Assembly (NCBI GenBank): GCA_017445925.1 | Contig: JAFSRW010000073.1 | Span: forward strand, 16,553-80,552 | Length of the DNA stretch: 64,000 nucleotides | Reading direction: 5' to 3' | Source of the DNA: Bacteroidaceae bacterium | GTDB taxonomy: Bacteria > Bacteroidota > Bacteroidia > Bacteroidales > Bacteroidaceae | Shown here: piece after piece, positions 35,467-43,703 of the stretch | Layout: each line of letters opens with the position of its first letter | How positions within the stretch are numbered: the first letter of the stretch is position 1 | The notes under the pieces: generated by a model | What the model saw: only the letters and a program-made list of their open reading frames with translations | The model's database searches: none | Told to the model about the DNA's origin: nothing | Translations under genes and position numbers: made by a program

Positions 35467-36480
35467 TTATTCTATAGCCTTTATTTTCTTGAACTTTTTC
35501 CACACCTTATCCGCCTTGTAAAACCATATAGATTCAGCAGGAACATGAAGGGTTATAGATTTATACTTAAGATATTCGTCATAAGAAGACACTGGTGGAA
35601 CGCTTGCATAGCAGTAAATATCTTTCAGGCTGCAACAAGAGAAAGCAGAAGATCCTATCTTGGTAATGCTCTTGGGAATAGTGATGGAAGTCATGTTTTT
35701 GCAACCGCCAAAAGCACAGAAGCCGATTTCTGTAACACTTTCTGGGATAAAAACAGATTTCAGATTGACACAGTTTGTGAAGGCCCATCTGCTTATGCAA
35801 GTAATACCAGTACCAATGGAGGCAGAGACAAGATTCCTGCAATCTCGAAAAACCTCTTCACCAAGGGTAGTCACATTATTAGGGATAGTGATAGACTTCA
35901 GGCCGCATCCATAAAATGCTTCAAAGCCAATGCTGGTGACACCATTCCCCAAATCTACAGATTCCAAGCCATAGCAATCCGAGAATGCCCAAACGCCAAG
36001 GGAGGTCACACTATTGGGAATGCTGACAGATACCAGTTTATCACAATAACAGAAGGCTGCTGTGCCTATGCGGGTAACACCCTCAGGAATGGTGATGGAG
36101 GTCAGGCTACGACAACCACGGAACGCATAATTACCTATGGAGGTTACAGTCTTGGGGATGCTAACAGACTTCAGACCGCTACAATTACGGAAAACGGCAT
36201 TGCCTATACGGCTCAGACTTTTGGGGAGGCTCACAAAGGTCAGCTCCTTACAATCGGAGAAGGCAAAATCATCCATGTCGGTCACAGCAAATCTGACACC
36301 ATTATAAAGAACAGATTCCGGAACCGACAAAGCACCTTTGTATTTGTCGGGATTCTCAGTAACTACGGCCTCACTACCACCTACATTTAGGTTGTAGCAA
36401 ATACCCTCTACATTTACTATTTCTGCGTTTACAAGTAGCGATGCAGAAACCAACAGGACAGAACAGAATAGTCTTTTCAT
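35467..36480 (-). CDS. BspA-like LRR_5 leucine-rich repeat surface protein
   Basis: A protein of 337 aa with a signal peptide (MKRLFCSVLLVSASLLVNA). About nine LRR_5 repeats of 22-24 residues span roughly 65-290, with consensus aFxxCxxLxSvxIPxsVtxIG. The same fold occurs in BspA adhesins of oral and gut Bacteroidetes. A C-terminal cap follows (YKSITLHVPAESIWFYKADKVWKKFKKIKAIE), with no sorting tail. The role is probably binding to host or bacterial surfaces. The repeats are also visible at DNA level, so unequal recombination could change their number. Confidence 0.88.
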   Translation of the reverse strand: MKRLFCSVLLVSASLLVNAEIVNVEGICYNLNVGGSEAVVTENPDKYKGALSVPESVLYNGVRFAVTDMDDFAFSDCKELTFVSLPKSLSRIGNAVFRNCSGLKSVSIPKTVTSIGNYAFRGCRSLTSITIPEGVTRIGTAAFCYCDKLVSVSIPNSVTSLGVWAFSDCYGLESVDLGNGVTSIGFEAFYGCGLKSITIPNNVTTLGEEVFRDCRNLVSASIGTGITCISRWAFTNCVNLKSVFIPESVTEIGFCAFGGCKNMTSITIPKSITKIGSSAFSCCSLKDIYCYASVPPVSSYDEYLKYKSITLHVPAESIWFYKADKVWKKFKKIKAIE

Positions 36481-36506
36481 TTTTCTAGTATTGATTGGTT
36501 ACGGCA

Positions 36507-36514
36507 CAAATGTA
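36507..36514 (-). promoter_or_regulatory. -7 box for the LRR gene
   Basis: The minus strand reads TACATTTG, 26 bp before the ATG at 36480, with TTG about 19 bp further upstream. Confidence 0.55.
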
Positions 36515-36578
36515 CGAAGACTTTTTTTAACCACAAGGAAATCAGGTAAAAAAGATTAGAAAAAAAAGTTAAACCTTG

Positions 36579-36609
36579 TTGGTGGATATTACAAAAACCT
36601 ATATCTTTG
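36579..36609 (+). promoter_or_regulatory. Bacteroidetes promoter for the 36687 gene
   Basis: TTG (36579-36581) and TATCTTTG (36602-36609) are 20 bp apart. The leader is about 70 nt, A/T-rich and without an evident structure. Confidence 0.65.
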
Positions 36610-36686
36610 CAAATACATAACTATATAAGATAGTAAATAGTCAAGTTATTCACTTTTATATTATAAACCTTTTAAATTTAGTAACA

Positions 36687-37151
36687 ATGGCATTCAACAT
36701 TCAAGACTTCATCACCAAGCAGGTGACATCAGCAATGGGAAGCGTTGACGTTCCCTCTGCAGCAAAGAACCAAGTACTGAATGGTCTCACAGAGTCCATT
36801 CTGGGCAGTCTGACGCAAACCGCCACCAAGGCAGGCGGCATTGACCAGCTGAAGAACCTTCTCACGGGCAAGACAGAGGCAGCATCAAGCCCCATCACCG
36901 CTCTGGCCACAAACATATTCAGCAAGAACATCCTTGGCTCGCTGGGCTTGGGCGATGGAACCAACAGCGCACTTACAGGGCTCATCCCCGTCATCATCGG
37001 TCAACTGGGCGGCATCCTGAAGGATCAGGACGGCGACGGAGACGTTGACCTCAACGACATCCTTGCTACCCTGGGCGTAGGAGGTGGCGCAGGCTCCATT
37101 ATTGGCACTGCTGCCAAGAGCATCTTAGGCTCCCTCTTCGGAAAGAAGTAA
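36687..37151 (+). CDS. Small Gly/Ala-rich protein with EF-hand/dockerin-like motif, unknown
   Basis: A protein of 154 aa without a signal peptide. Alternating small and hydrophobic residues make up most of it. A single calcium-loop-like motif, DQDGDGDVDLNDILATLG, is near 111-128; this is the D-x-D-G-D-x-D pattern of dockerin and EF-hand loops. Glycine-rich helices (GVGGGAGSIIGTAAKSILGSLFGKK) close the protein. It may be related to DUF937-type proteins, but I am not sure. It has its own promoter and a terminator whose stem is repeated after the anti-sigma gene. Confidence 0.7.
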   Translation: MAFNIQDFITKQVTSAMGSVDVPSAAKNQVLNGLTESILGSLTQTATKAGGIDQLKNLLTGKTEAASSPITALATNIFSKNILGSLGLGDGTNSALTGLIPVIIGQLGGILKDQDGDGDVDLNDILATLGVGGGAGSIIGTAAKSILGSLFGKK

Positions 37152-37170
37152 CGCGCTTCACTACTGGCAT

Positions 37171-37205
37171 AAAAACTGCTACCTCAACTGAGATAGCAGT
37201 TTTTT
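37171..37205 (+). terminator. Terminator after the EF-hand-like gene
   Basis: AAAAACTGCTACCTCA pairs with TGAGATAGCAGTTTTTT around a short loop. It is nearly identical over 30 bases to the hairpin at 38816-38846. Confidence 0.85.
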
Positions 37206-37329
37206 GGTTTAGCGGTTAGAGGTTAGTGAAAAGAAAAAAGTGGATTCAATCGTAAAAAAACAATATGTCTGAAGTGTCTTATAGGTAGAAGTGCCCCTAA
37301 ACGGGATGCACAAAATCAAAAAAACTGAT

Positions 37330-37851
37330 ATGCTTGAACAAAGAAAACTTGAGGAGCTTTTCCGTCAGAACTACAGCAAGATGATCCATCTGGCCAGCGT
37401 GTTGCTGGGTGATGGCGGCGAAGCAGAGGATGTGGTGCAGGACATCTTCCTGAAACTGGCGGACAGCGATATTCTGCCCCAGAACAACAGCTATTTGCTG
37501 ATGGCAGTTAGGAACGCTTGCCTGAACAGAATCCGACAGATGCAACTGCAACAGAGGGTGAAGAACCTGTTGCCAGTTGAGACTGAAACTGACCAGCAGA
37601 CCGTTAATCTGGAACAACTGGAGGATATTGCAGCCTATGTGGATGAGCAGTTGGAGGAGCCGCATCACAGCATCTTCCGCCTTCGCTTCGACGAAGACCT
37701 GACCATCGCAGAGATTGCCCGTAGGCTTAACCTGAATCCAAATACCACCTACAAGTATCTCACGCAAAGCATTCAGAAAATTAAGAATCACTTTAAACAT
37801 GGTAATTATGAAAGAGGAAAAGAATATCCAGCAGCTTCTGGAAATGCTTGA
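37330..37851 (+). CDS. ECF-type RNA polymerase sigma factor
   Basis: A protein of about 173 aa from ATG 37330 (MLEQRKLEELFRQNYSKM); in-frame ATG 37306 and GTG 37291 are alternatives. The sigma2 region (about 12-75) carries DVVQDIFLKLAD. The sigma4 region (about 110-160) carries FRLRFDEDLTIAEIARRLNLNPNTTYKYL. It is cytoplasmic and directs RNA polymerase to alternative promoters. It overlaps the following membrane anti-sigma gene by about 44 bp, the usual pairing. Leader sequence GTCTGAAGTGTCTTATAGG (37267-37285) may be an autoregulated ECF promoter, which is a guess. Confidence 0.88.
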   Translation: MLEQRKLEELFRQNYSKMIHLASVLLGDGGEAEDVVQDIFLKLADSDILPQNNSYLLMAVRNACLNRIRQMQLQQRVKNLLPVETETDQQTVNLEQLEDIAAYVDEQLEEPHHSIFRLRFDEDLTIAEIARRLNLNPNTTYKYLTQSIQKIKNHFKHGNYERGKEYPAASGNA

Positions 37852-38767
37852 TCATCCTGAGGCTTATACCGAGCAGGAAATCCGTGATATCATCAACCAG
37901 GATGAAGAGACCCGCGAGGTCTACCGCATGATGGTGGAAGCCAAGCGCAGCAGTCGGCATACTCACGCCAACAATCTTTCCAACGTCGATGCCGCTTGGG
38001 AACGTTTCAATCAGAAACGCAACAAGCAAAGACAGCCTTCGCAGCACTGGTGGATACGCGTCGCAGCCATATTCATTGCCGCAGCTTTCCTTTGCGGACT
38101 GTCCTATGCAGCCTATCATTCCATTTCGTCAAGGAAGAGTGCAGAGGAAATGGCAGACAGCCTGGCAGCTGCTAAAGAGAAACTTGTCAGAATCTCAAAT
38201 GACGGCAACCTCTTTATCGTAAATTGGCCCAGAGGAACTTGGGTGGTAGGAACAGACGGAGATTCCTTTAAGGAAGAACGACTAGTGCGCCATTCGCCAT
38301 TCCTTGATGCAAAGACAACTACTGTAAAAATAAATGGCAAGGCGTATGACATCCATGAATTGACAGAGCAATCTGCCGCAATCGTGAAGAAGGTAGAACT
38401 GGACCTCCATTCAAAGACAATAAACCTCATCACCACCCCTGTTCAGATTCCTGCCAACGTAAAGGGCAACATCAACCCCGAGATGACGATTCTGCTCACG
38501 GGAACGCCACCAAAGGACAGCGGAACCAAAACCACTATTTGGATTAGGCACGACATTTATGATGGCTTCAGCTGGAAGAACTACTCCTTCACCTCATGGA
38601 AGTGGAATGTAGATAACATCAGCCATTATTTGGAGGAAATAGCCTACCGCAAAGACCACCACGTTCGCGTCAACATCTGCAAAGGCGTTCCTCAACAACA
38701 CATCGACCGCATCAAGAAACTGATGCAAGAAAAGGGTGTAACCAACTACGAACTGGTAAAGCAGTAA
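37808..38767 (+). CDS. Membrane anti-sigma factor with ExbD-like C-terminus
   Basis: A protein of 319 aa from ATG 37808 (an ATG at 37799 would add MVI). The cytoplasmic N-terminal part (about 1-80) resembles sigma-binding domains encoded beside ECF genes. One transmembrane helix lies near 82-104 (WIRVAAIFIAAAFLCGLSYAAY). The periplasmic part ends in RKDHHVRVNICKGVPQQHID and KKLMQEKGVTNYELVKQ. That end recalls the periplasmic fold of ExbD/TolR (thread through a residue such as V-x-Y, then a helix ending in GV). It lacks the FecR repeat expected of siderophore-linked anti-sigmas. It overlaps the sigma gene and is followed by a terminator-like hairpin. Confidence 0.75.
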   Translation: MKEEKNIQQLLEMLDHPEAYTEQEIRDIINQDEETREVYRMMVEAKRSSRHTHANNLSNVDAAWERFNQKRNKQRQPSQHWWIRVAAIFIAAAFLCGLSYAAYHSISSRKSAEEMADSLAAAKEKLVRISNDGNLFIVNWPRGTWVVGTDGDSFKEERLVRHSPFLDAKTTTVKINGKAYDIHELTEQSAAIVKKVELDLHSKTINLITTPVQIPANVKGNINPEMTILLTGTPPKDSGTKTTIWIRHDIYDGFSWKNYSFTSWKWNVDNISHYLEEIAYRKDHHVRVNICKGVPQQHIDRIKKLMQEKGVTNYELVKQ

Positions 38768-38815
38768 GATAAATTCCACACCCCATTCGCCCTAACGACG
38801 CTAACCTATAAACCA

Positions 38816-38848
38816 AAAACTGCTACCTCACCTGAGATAGCAGTTTAT
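38816..38848 (+). terminator. Terminator-like hairpin, twin of 37171-37205
   Basis: AAAACTGCTACCTCA-C-CTGAGATAGCAGTTT differs from the hairpin at 37171-37205 mainly in one loop base and a shorter T-run. It lies between the convergent anti-sigma (+) and TolC-like (-) genes. Confidence 0.7.
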
Positions 38849-38873
38849 GTTTGTAATTACGAACCGGGAGTCT

Positions 38874-40289
38874 TTACTTTGCTCCACCACCTAAAGCGAT
38901 GTAGAGGGCTATGATAGCCTTGGCACCGTTGTAAAGGTTGGAAGCCTCATCGAGCTGGGCGGAAAGGAGTGATTCCTGAGCGGTGAGTACCTCCAGATAG
39001 TTGGCCTTGCCGTTATCCATCAGCTCGTGGGTGCCTCGGTATGCCTCGTGCAACACATCCACCTCACGTTTGTAATAGTCGTGCTTCTCACGAGCAGCCA
39101 GGCAGTCGGCAATGGCCTCATTGACCTCGTTTCCTGCCTCTATTACGGTCTGCACGTACTGCTTCTTGAGGTTCTCCTCATAAAGCTTGGAGGTCTTCAG
39201 GTTAGCCTTCAGCTTGCCTCGGTTAAAGAGGGGCTGACTGAGCTGTCCTACGAAGTTGAGCAGCAATCCGCCCGGATTAACTACTGCACCACCTCCGCTG
39301 TTGGTCCATCCCAGAGTTCCAGCCAGGGTGATGCTGGGGAAGAAGGCAGAGCGTGCCGTCTGGGTATTGTAGAAGGCCTCCTCCATAGCGTAGTTGGCCA
39401 TGCGAATATCAGGACGGAACTCCAGCATCTGGGCAGGAACGCCCACCTTCAGGTAATCTGTATTGAACATTCGCAGTCCCTCGGTGGCAGAATGGTACTT
39501 ATCGGCAGAGCCCCAGTGAGAACGGGCAATGTGCTGCGGCTCAACGGCGAGCATATTGCAGATATTGTTCTCGGTGGCACGGATGCTGCGACGCGTGTCA
39601 ACAATCTGGGTCTTGACGCCGATATATGAAGCCTCCAACTGGTTAACGGCGGTGCTGTACGCCTTACCGTTCTCAAAAAGGCTCTTCTCCGTCTCCAAGG
39701 ATGCCTTCCAGAGGCTGTCGGTGAGCAAAAGGATGTCCAACTCGCGGTCCAGCAACTGTAGCAAGTAATACTGCTGAGCTACGGTGCTGACAAGATTAGA
39801 GCGGACGGCATCCTCGTAACACTGGGACTGTAGGAGCACAGCCTTGGCAGCGCGTTTCTTATTGGTAAGGCTACCGAATGCATCTATATCCATGGAAAGC
39901 TGGAGGGGAAGCTCGTAGCTTTTAGTCCAAGGATTATTGTCGAACTTGCTAAGGGCTCCCTGAGGCGACAGGCTGAGCATGGGCAGATATGCCATCTTAG
40001 CCGTCTTGAGCGAAGCCTCGCTCATCTCCACGGTTATGCGAGCCGAATTCAGGTCGGTATTATTAGCCAGCACCTGTTCGATGAGCTGCTGTAGCAATGG
40101 ATCGGGGAAGAAATCCCTCCAGGACTGCTGCGCCAGTGATTCGGTACTGGTATTAGCGTTTATTCCCAGCGTGGTACCGAAAGGATTGGCCGGTGCCTCC
40201 ACATTCTTTTCGTATTTCTTGAATAGGCCGCAACCCGTAAGCATCAGGCTCACGGTTGCAGCAACGATTATATAACTTAGTCTTTTCAT
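38874..40289 (-). CDS. TolC/OprM-family outer-membrane efflux lipoprotein
   Basis: A protein of 471 aa. The lipoprotein leader MLTGCGLFKKYEKN gives a lipid Cys near 20. Two outer-membrane efflux protein repeats (about 55-250 and 265-465) carry long coiled-coil helices. Family words include NNTDLNSARITVEMSEA, RPDIRMANYAMEEAFYNTQTAR and FFPSITLAGTLGW. It forms the exit duct of a tripartite pump with the adjacent RND pump and adaptor. Its ATG overlaps the stop of the RND gene (40286-40289), so the two are translationally coupled. Confidence 0.92.
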   Translation of the reverse strand: MKRLSYIIVAATVSLMLTGCGLFKKYEKNVEAPANPFGTTLGINANTSTESLAQQSWRDFFPDPLLQQLIEQVLANNTDLNSARITVEMSEASLKTAKMAYLPMLSLSPQGALSKFDNNPWTKSYELPLQLSMDIDAFGSLTNKKRAAKAVLLQSQCYEDAVRSNLVSTVAQQYYLLQLLDRELDILLLTDSLWKASLETEKSLFENGKAYSTAVNQLEASYIGVKTQIVDTRRSIRATENNICNMLAVEPQHIARSHWGSADKYHSATEGLRMFNTDYLKVGVPAQMLEFRPDIRMANYAMEEAFYNTQTARSAFFPSITLAGTLGWTNSGGGAVVNPGGLLLNFVGQLSQPLFNRGKLKANLKTSKLYEENLKKQYVQTVIEAGNEVNEAIADCLAAREKHDYYKREVDVLHEAYRGTHELMDNGKANYLEVLTAQESLLSAQLDEASNLYNGAKAIIALYIALGGGAK

Positions 40290-43200
40290 ATTTGATCGTT
40301 TGGGAGATTGGTCGTTTGGTCGTTTGGGAGATTGGTCGTTTGGTCGTTTGGGAGACTCTCAACTACTTTCCCCCCTTGGAATCTTTCGTGCAACTTCTGG
40401 AAGATGATGAAGAATGCGGGAACCACAAAGAGCAGGGCTATGGTGCCGACGCTCATACCACCTACCACACCCATTGCAAGGGCACGGTTTCCGTTGGCAC
40501 CGGCTCCACCCTCAATAATCAGAGGTATCATACCTGCAATCATGGTAACAACGGTCATCAAGATGGGGCGCAGACGCTCCTTACAAGCCTCGAAGGCGGC
40601 CTCGGAGATGCCCAAACCCTGAGCACGGCGCTCACTGGCAAACTCTGTTATCAAGATAGCCGTCTTGGCCAGCAAACCAATCAGCATGATAACTCCCGTC
40701 TGCAAATAGATGTTATTATCTGAGCCGGGCAATTGGAACTTTGAGCATACGAAGGCCATGATGAAGGCACCCATCAGTCCGAAAGGCACGCTCAGCAGCA
40801 CAGCCATAGGTGTAAACCAAGAGTTATACAAAGATGCCAAGATGAGGTAAATCAGGATGGCACAGATGCAGTAAATGATAACGGTGTCGTTAGAACCAGC
40901 TGTCTCCGCTACCTCACGCGACATACCGCTGTACTCATACGTAGCGGTGGTGGGCATCTCTTGCTTGAATACCTGGGCAATAGCTTCGTGGGCCTGACCC
41001 TCGCTATAGCCACTTGCAGGAGTTACCTGACAGGTGATGCTCTGGAAGAGGTTGAAGTGCTCGATGCTTGACGAACCGACAATCTCCTTCAGTCTCACAA
41101 ACTGCGAGATGGGCGACATCTTACCGCCCTGCACCTTCACGAAGATGTTGTTGAGCGAAGATGGGTCAAGGCGATACTCGGGAGCGGCAGCCACCATCAG
41201 ACGGTAAACCTTACCGAACTGGTTGTAATTGCCAATGTAGGCACCGCCACAGAAAGCACCTAACGTGCTCAGCACGTCCTTAGGCGACACGCCGGAGCGG
41301 TCGCACTGGGTGGCATCCACATCTACCTGATATTTCGGGTAGCGCTCGCTGTATGTTGACATGGCCGAGCTGATTTCCGGACGCTCTGCTAACTTGAGCA
41401 GAAAATGGTCGGTCTTCTGTGCAAACTCTGACAAGTTGCCGCCAGTGGGGTCTTGCACAATCAGACTGATGTCGTTACTGGTACCGTAGCCGGGCACCTG
41501 AGGCATCTGGAAGGGAAGCACCTTGGCATTCTTAATGCTCAGGCAGTCCATATAGAAACGACCCAACACAAGTTCGATGTTGTGATTCATGCCCGGACGG
41601 TCGTCCCAGTTCTTCAGGCGGACTACCATCGTAGCCATATTAGAGCCGTAACCAGATATCAGACCATAGCCGCAGGATACGGCGTAACTCTCCAATTCGG
41701 GAACATTCTTCAGCTTCTTCTCTACCTCCTTCACCAGCTCAAACGTCTGCTGCAGTGTATAGCCTTCCGGTGCGCGAACCTCTGCCATGAAACAGCCCTG
41801 GTCCTCCTGTGGTACCAGACCCGAAGGAAGGCTCTTCATAAAGAACACTAACAACACGCCGGCAATTACCAGCAAGCCCCATGCCAGCACAGGACGCTTA
41901 ATGAATTTATTCACTGCTTTCGAGTACTTGGCAGCGATGGCATTATAGCTTGCATTATAGGCCATCTTAACATAGTAGTTGATGTTTTTGCCCTCATTGT
42001 TGTCCTCCGACTTCAGCATAATAGCGCACAACGCGGGACAGAGCGTCAAAGCCGACACGCACGACAGGCCGACTGACGAGGCAATCGTTACACCGAACTG
42101 CGTGAAGAACGTACCTGACGTACCGCCCATAAAGGTCACAGGAATGAATACGGCCATAAATACCAAGGTACACGAAACGACAGCCACCGATACATCGTTC
42201 ATGGCCTGACGTGTGGCCTCACGGGTATCACTAATACCGCCCTCCACCTTGGCCATGACGGCCTCGACTACCACAATGGCATCATCCACCACCGTACCGA
42301 TGGCGAGTACCAACGCAAATAGCGTTAGGATATTCAGCGAGAAGCCTGCCATCATAACGATGGCAAACGTTCCTAACAGGGAAACAACAATCGAGATAGA
42401 CGGAATAATCGTAGCCTTGAAGTTCTGCAAAAAGAAATATACCACCAGAATTACCAGAATGATGGCAATAATCAGCGTCTCCACTACGTTGTGGATGGCA
42501 GCAAAAAGGAAGTCATCGCTGGTCATCAGCGTGACAAACTCCAATCCGGCAGGCATCGTCTTCTCCATATCCTCGCAGATCTTCGAAATGCGGGCGTTTA
42601 CCTCTGTAGCGTTAGCACCAGGAGCCTGGAAAATCATCATCATAGAGCCGGGGTTGCCGTTGATGTCTGACATAAAGCTGTAGCTCTCGGCACCAATCTC
42701 CACCTTAGCCACATCGCTCAAACGCAGCAAATGGCCGCCTTCGGTGGTGCGAAGCACGATATCGTTGAATTCCTCAACGGTCTTCAACGTACCTTTATAT
42801 TCCATCGAGTACTGGTACTTGTTCTCAGAATTCTCACCTAATGAACCCGTAGAGGAAACGAAACTTTGACCGCTGATGGCATAGATAACATCGTCCGGTG
42901 TCAGGTTGTACTGAGCCATCACATCGGGCTTCATCCAAACACGCAGGGAGTATTTGTTACCCAGTGCTATAACTTCACCCACACCAGTAATACGCTGGAT
43001 GCGCGGTTTGATGTTGATGTCCACGTAGTTGGAGATGAAGTCGTTGTCGTACTTACCGTCCGAACTCCTCACAGCCAGTACACGCAGGATGCTGTTCTGC
43101 CTCTTCGACACCTGAACGCCGACCTTCGTAACGTCGGAGGGTAGCGAAGATGTTGCCTTCGACACGCGGTTCTGTACGTTCACCGTTGCCATATCGGGGT

Positions 43201-43498
43201 CGGTGCCCTGTTCAAAGTACACCGAGATTTCTACGTTACCTGACGACGTAGCTTTAGATGTCATATAAATCATGTCCTCCACGCCGTTGATGCTCTCCTC
43301 CAATGGCTGGATGACCGATTCCATAATGGTTTGCGGGTCAGCACCGGTGTAGGAAGTGGAGACACTCACCGTAGGCGGCGCAATGTCGGGGTACTGCTCC
43401 ACAGCCAGCGAGTTCATGCTGATGTAACCCACCAGCGCTATCACAATACTGATGGCACAAGCCATCACGTACTTATTTATAAATATATTGTTCTTCAT
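40286..43498 (-). CDS. RND multidrug efflux pump (HAE1/AcrB family)
   Basis: An inner-membrane pump of 1070 aa from ATG 43498 (MKNNIFINKYVMACAISIVI); the longer frame adds a non-membrane leader. Twelve helices and two periplasmic porter domains are present. Proton-relay Asp residues occur in GTVVDDAIVVVEAV (TM4), together with the conserved GLLAKTAILITEFA block and SVGLSCVSALTLCPALCAIML. The C-terminus is extended by repeat-coded NDQTTNLPNDQTTNLPNDQI. It exports hydrophobic drugs or metabolites, driven by protons. The operon order adaptor-RND-TolC is standard. A 195-bp spacer with hairpin repeats precedes it. Confidence 0.95.
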   Translation of the reverse strand: MKNNIFINKYVMACAISIVIALVGYISMNSLAVEQYPDIAPPTVSVSTSYTGADPQTIMESVIQPLEESINGVEDMIYMTSKATSSGNVEISVYFEQGTDPDMATVNVQNRVSKATSSLPSDVTKVGVQVSKRQNSILRVLAVRSSDGKYDNDFISNYVDINIKPRIQRITGVGEVIALGNKYSLRVWMKPDVMAQYNLTPDDVIYAISGQSFVSSTGSLGENSENKYQYSMEYKGTLKTVEEFNDIVLRTTEGGHLLRLSDVAKVEIGAESYSFMSDINGNPGSMMMIFQAPGANATEVNARISKICEDMEKTMPAGLEFVTLMTSDDFLFAAIHNVVETLIIAIILVILVVYFFLQNFKATIIPSISIVVSLLGTFAIVMMAGFSLNILTLFALVLAIGTVVDDAIVVVEAVMAKVEGGISDTREATRQAMNDVSVAVVSCTLVFMAVFIPVTFMGGTSGTFFTQFGVTIASSVGLSCVSALTLCPALCAIMLKSEDNNEGKNINYYVKMAYNASYNAIAAKYSKAVNKFIKRPVLAWGLLVIAGVLLVFFMKSLPSGLVPQEDQGCFMAEVRAPEGYTLQQTFELVKEVEKKLKNVPELESYAVSCGYGLISGYGSNMATMVVRLKNWDDRPGMNHNIELVLGRFYMDCLSIKNAKVLPFQMPQVPGYGTSNDISLIVQDPTGGNLSEFAQKTDHFLLKLAERPEISSAMSTYSERYPKYQVDVDATQCDRSGVSPKDVLSTLGAFCGGAYIGNYNQFGKVYRLMVAAAPEYRLDPSSLNNIFVKVQGGKMSPISQFVRLKEIVGSSSIEHFNLFQSITCQVTPASGYSEGQAHEAIAQVFKQEMPTTATYEYSGMSREVAETAGSNDTVIIYCICAILIYLILASLYNSWFTPMAVLLSVPFGLMGAFIMAFVCSKFQLPGSDNNIYLQTGVIMLIGLLAKTAILITEFASERRAQGLGISEAAFEACKERLRPILMTVVTMIAGMIPLIIEGGAGANGNRALAMGVVGGMSVGTIALLFVVPAFFIIFQKLHERFQGGKVVESLPNDQTTNLPNDQTTNLPNDQI
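40292..40356 (-). repeat. 24-bp tandem tract encoding the pump C-terminus
   Basis: The words gatcgtttggga, gattggtcgtttg and gtcgtttggga give nearly three 24-bp units. They encode LPNDQTTN repeats and end just before the stop of the RND gene, also overlapping the start region of the TolC-like gene. Confidence 0.85.
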
Positions 43499-43514
43499 TG
43501 TTATATTGAAGTTA

Positions 43515-43639
43515 AAGGAGTTATCGCTTCGCTCGTCCATTCGGACAGAAGGCTGCGATTAAGCGAGAGCAATGATAAGCTTGCTTAAGCATTGCCGAGC
43601 GGTAGCAGGCTCGACCGTTAGGTCAAGTTAAAGACGATA
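43515..43639. repeat. Intergenic hairpin array related to the 28.9-kb element
   Basis: AAGGAGTTATCGCTTCGC (43515-43532) is, on the minus strand, the GCGAAGC hairpin plus TAACTCCTT connector seen at 28988-29005 (17 of 18 bases). AAGTTAAAGACGATA (43625-43639) is identical to 28848-28862. Between them are small hairpins: GTCC-ATTC-GGAC (43535-43546), an imperfect GCAATG...CATTGC stem (43569-43595) and GACC-GTTA-GGTC (about 43613-43624). It sits in the transcribed gap between adaptor and pump genes. Confidence 0.75.
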
Positions 43640-43662
43640 GTTCTGCACATTTCTATGTAACT

Positions 43663-43703
43663 TCCATTTTTCACTTTTCACTCTTTCATTTTTCACTTTT
43701 TTT
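43663..43703. repeat. Iterated ttttcac word tract at the end of the adaptor gene
   Basis: tttttcacttttcactctttcatttttcactttttttt, in parts: ttttcac, ttttcac, tctttca, ttttcac, then T8. It spans the stop at 43693 and codes for the final KKK on the coding strand. Confidence 0.65.

Noticed and set aside
35332-36390. 352-codon open frame antisense to the LRR gene
   Set aside because: Its periodicity comes from the LRR repeats on the other strand. It has no start context or motif.
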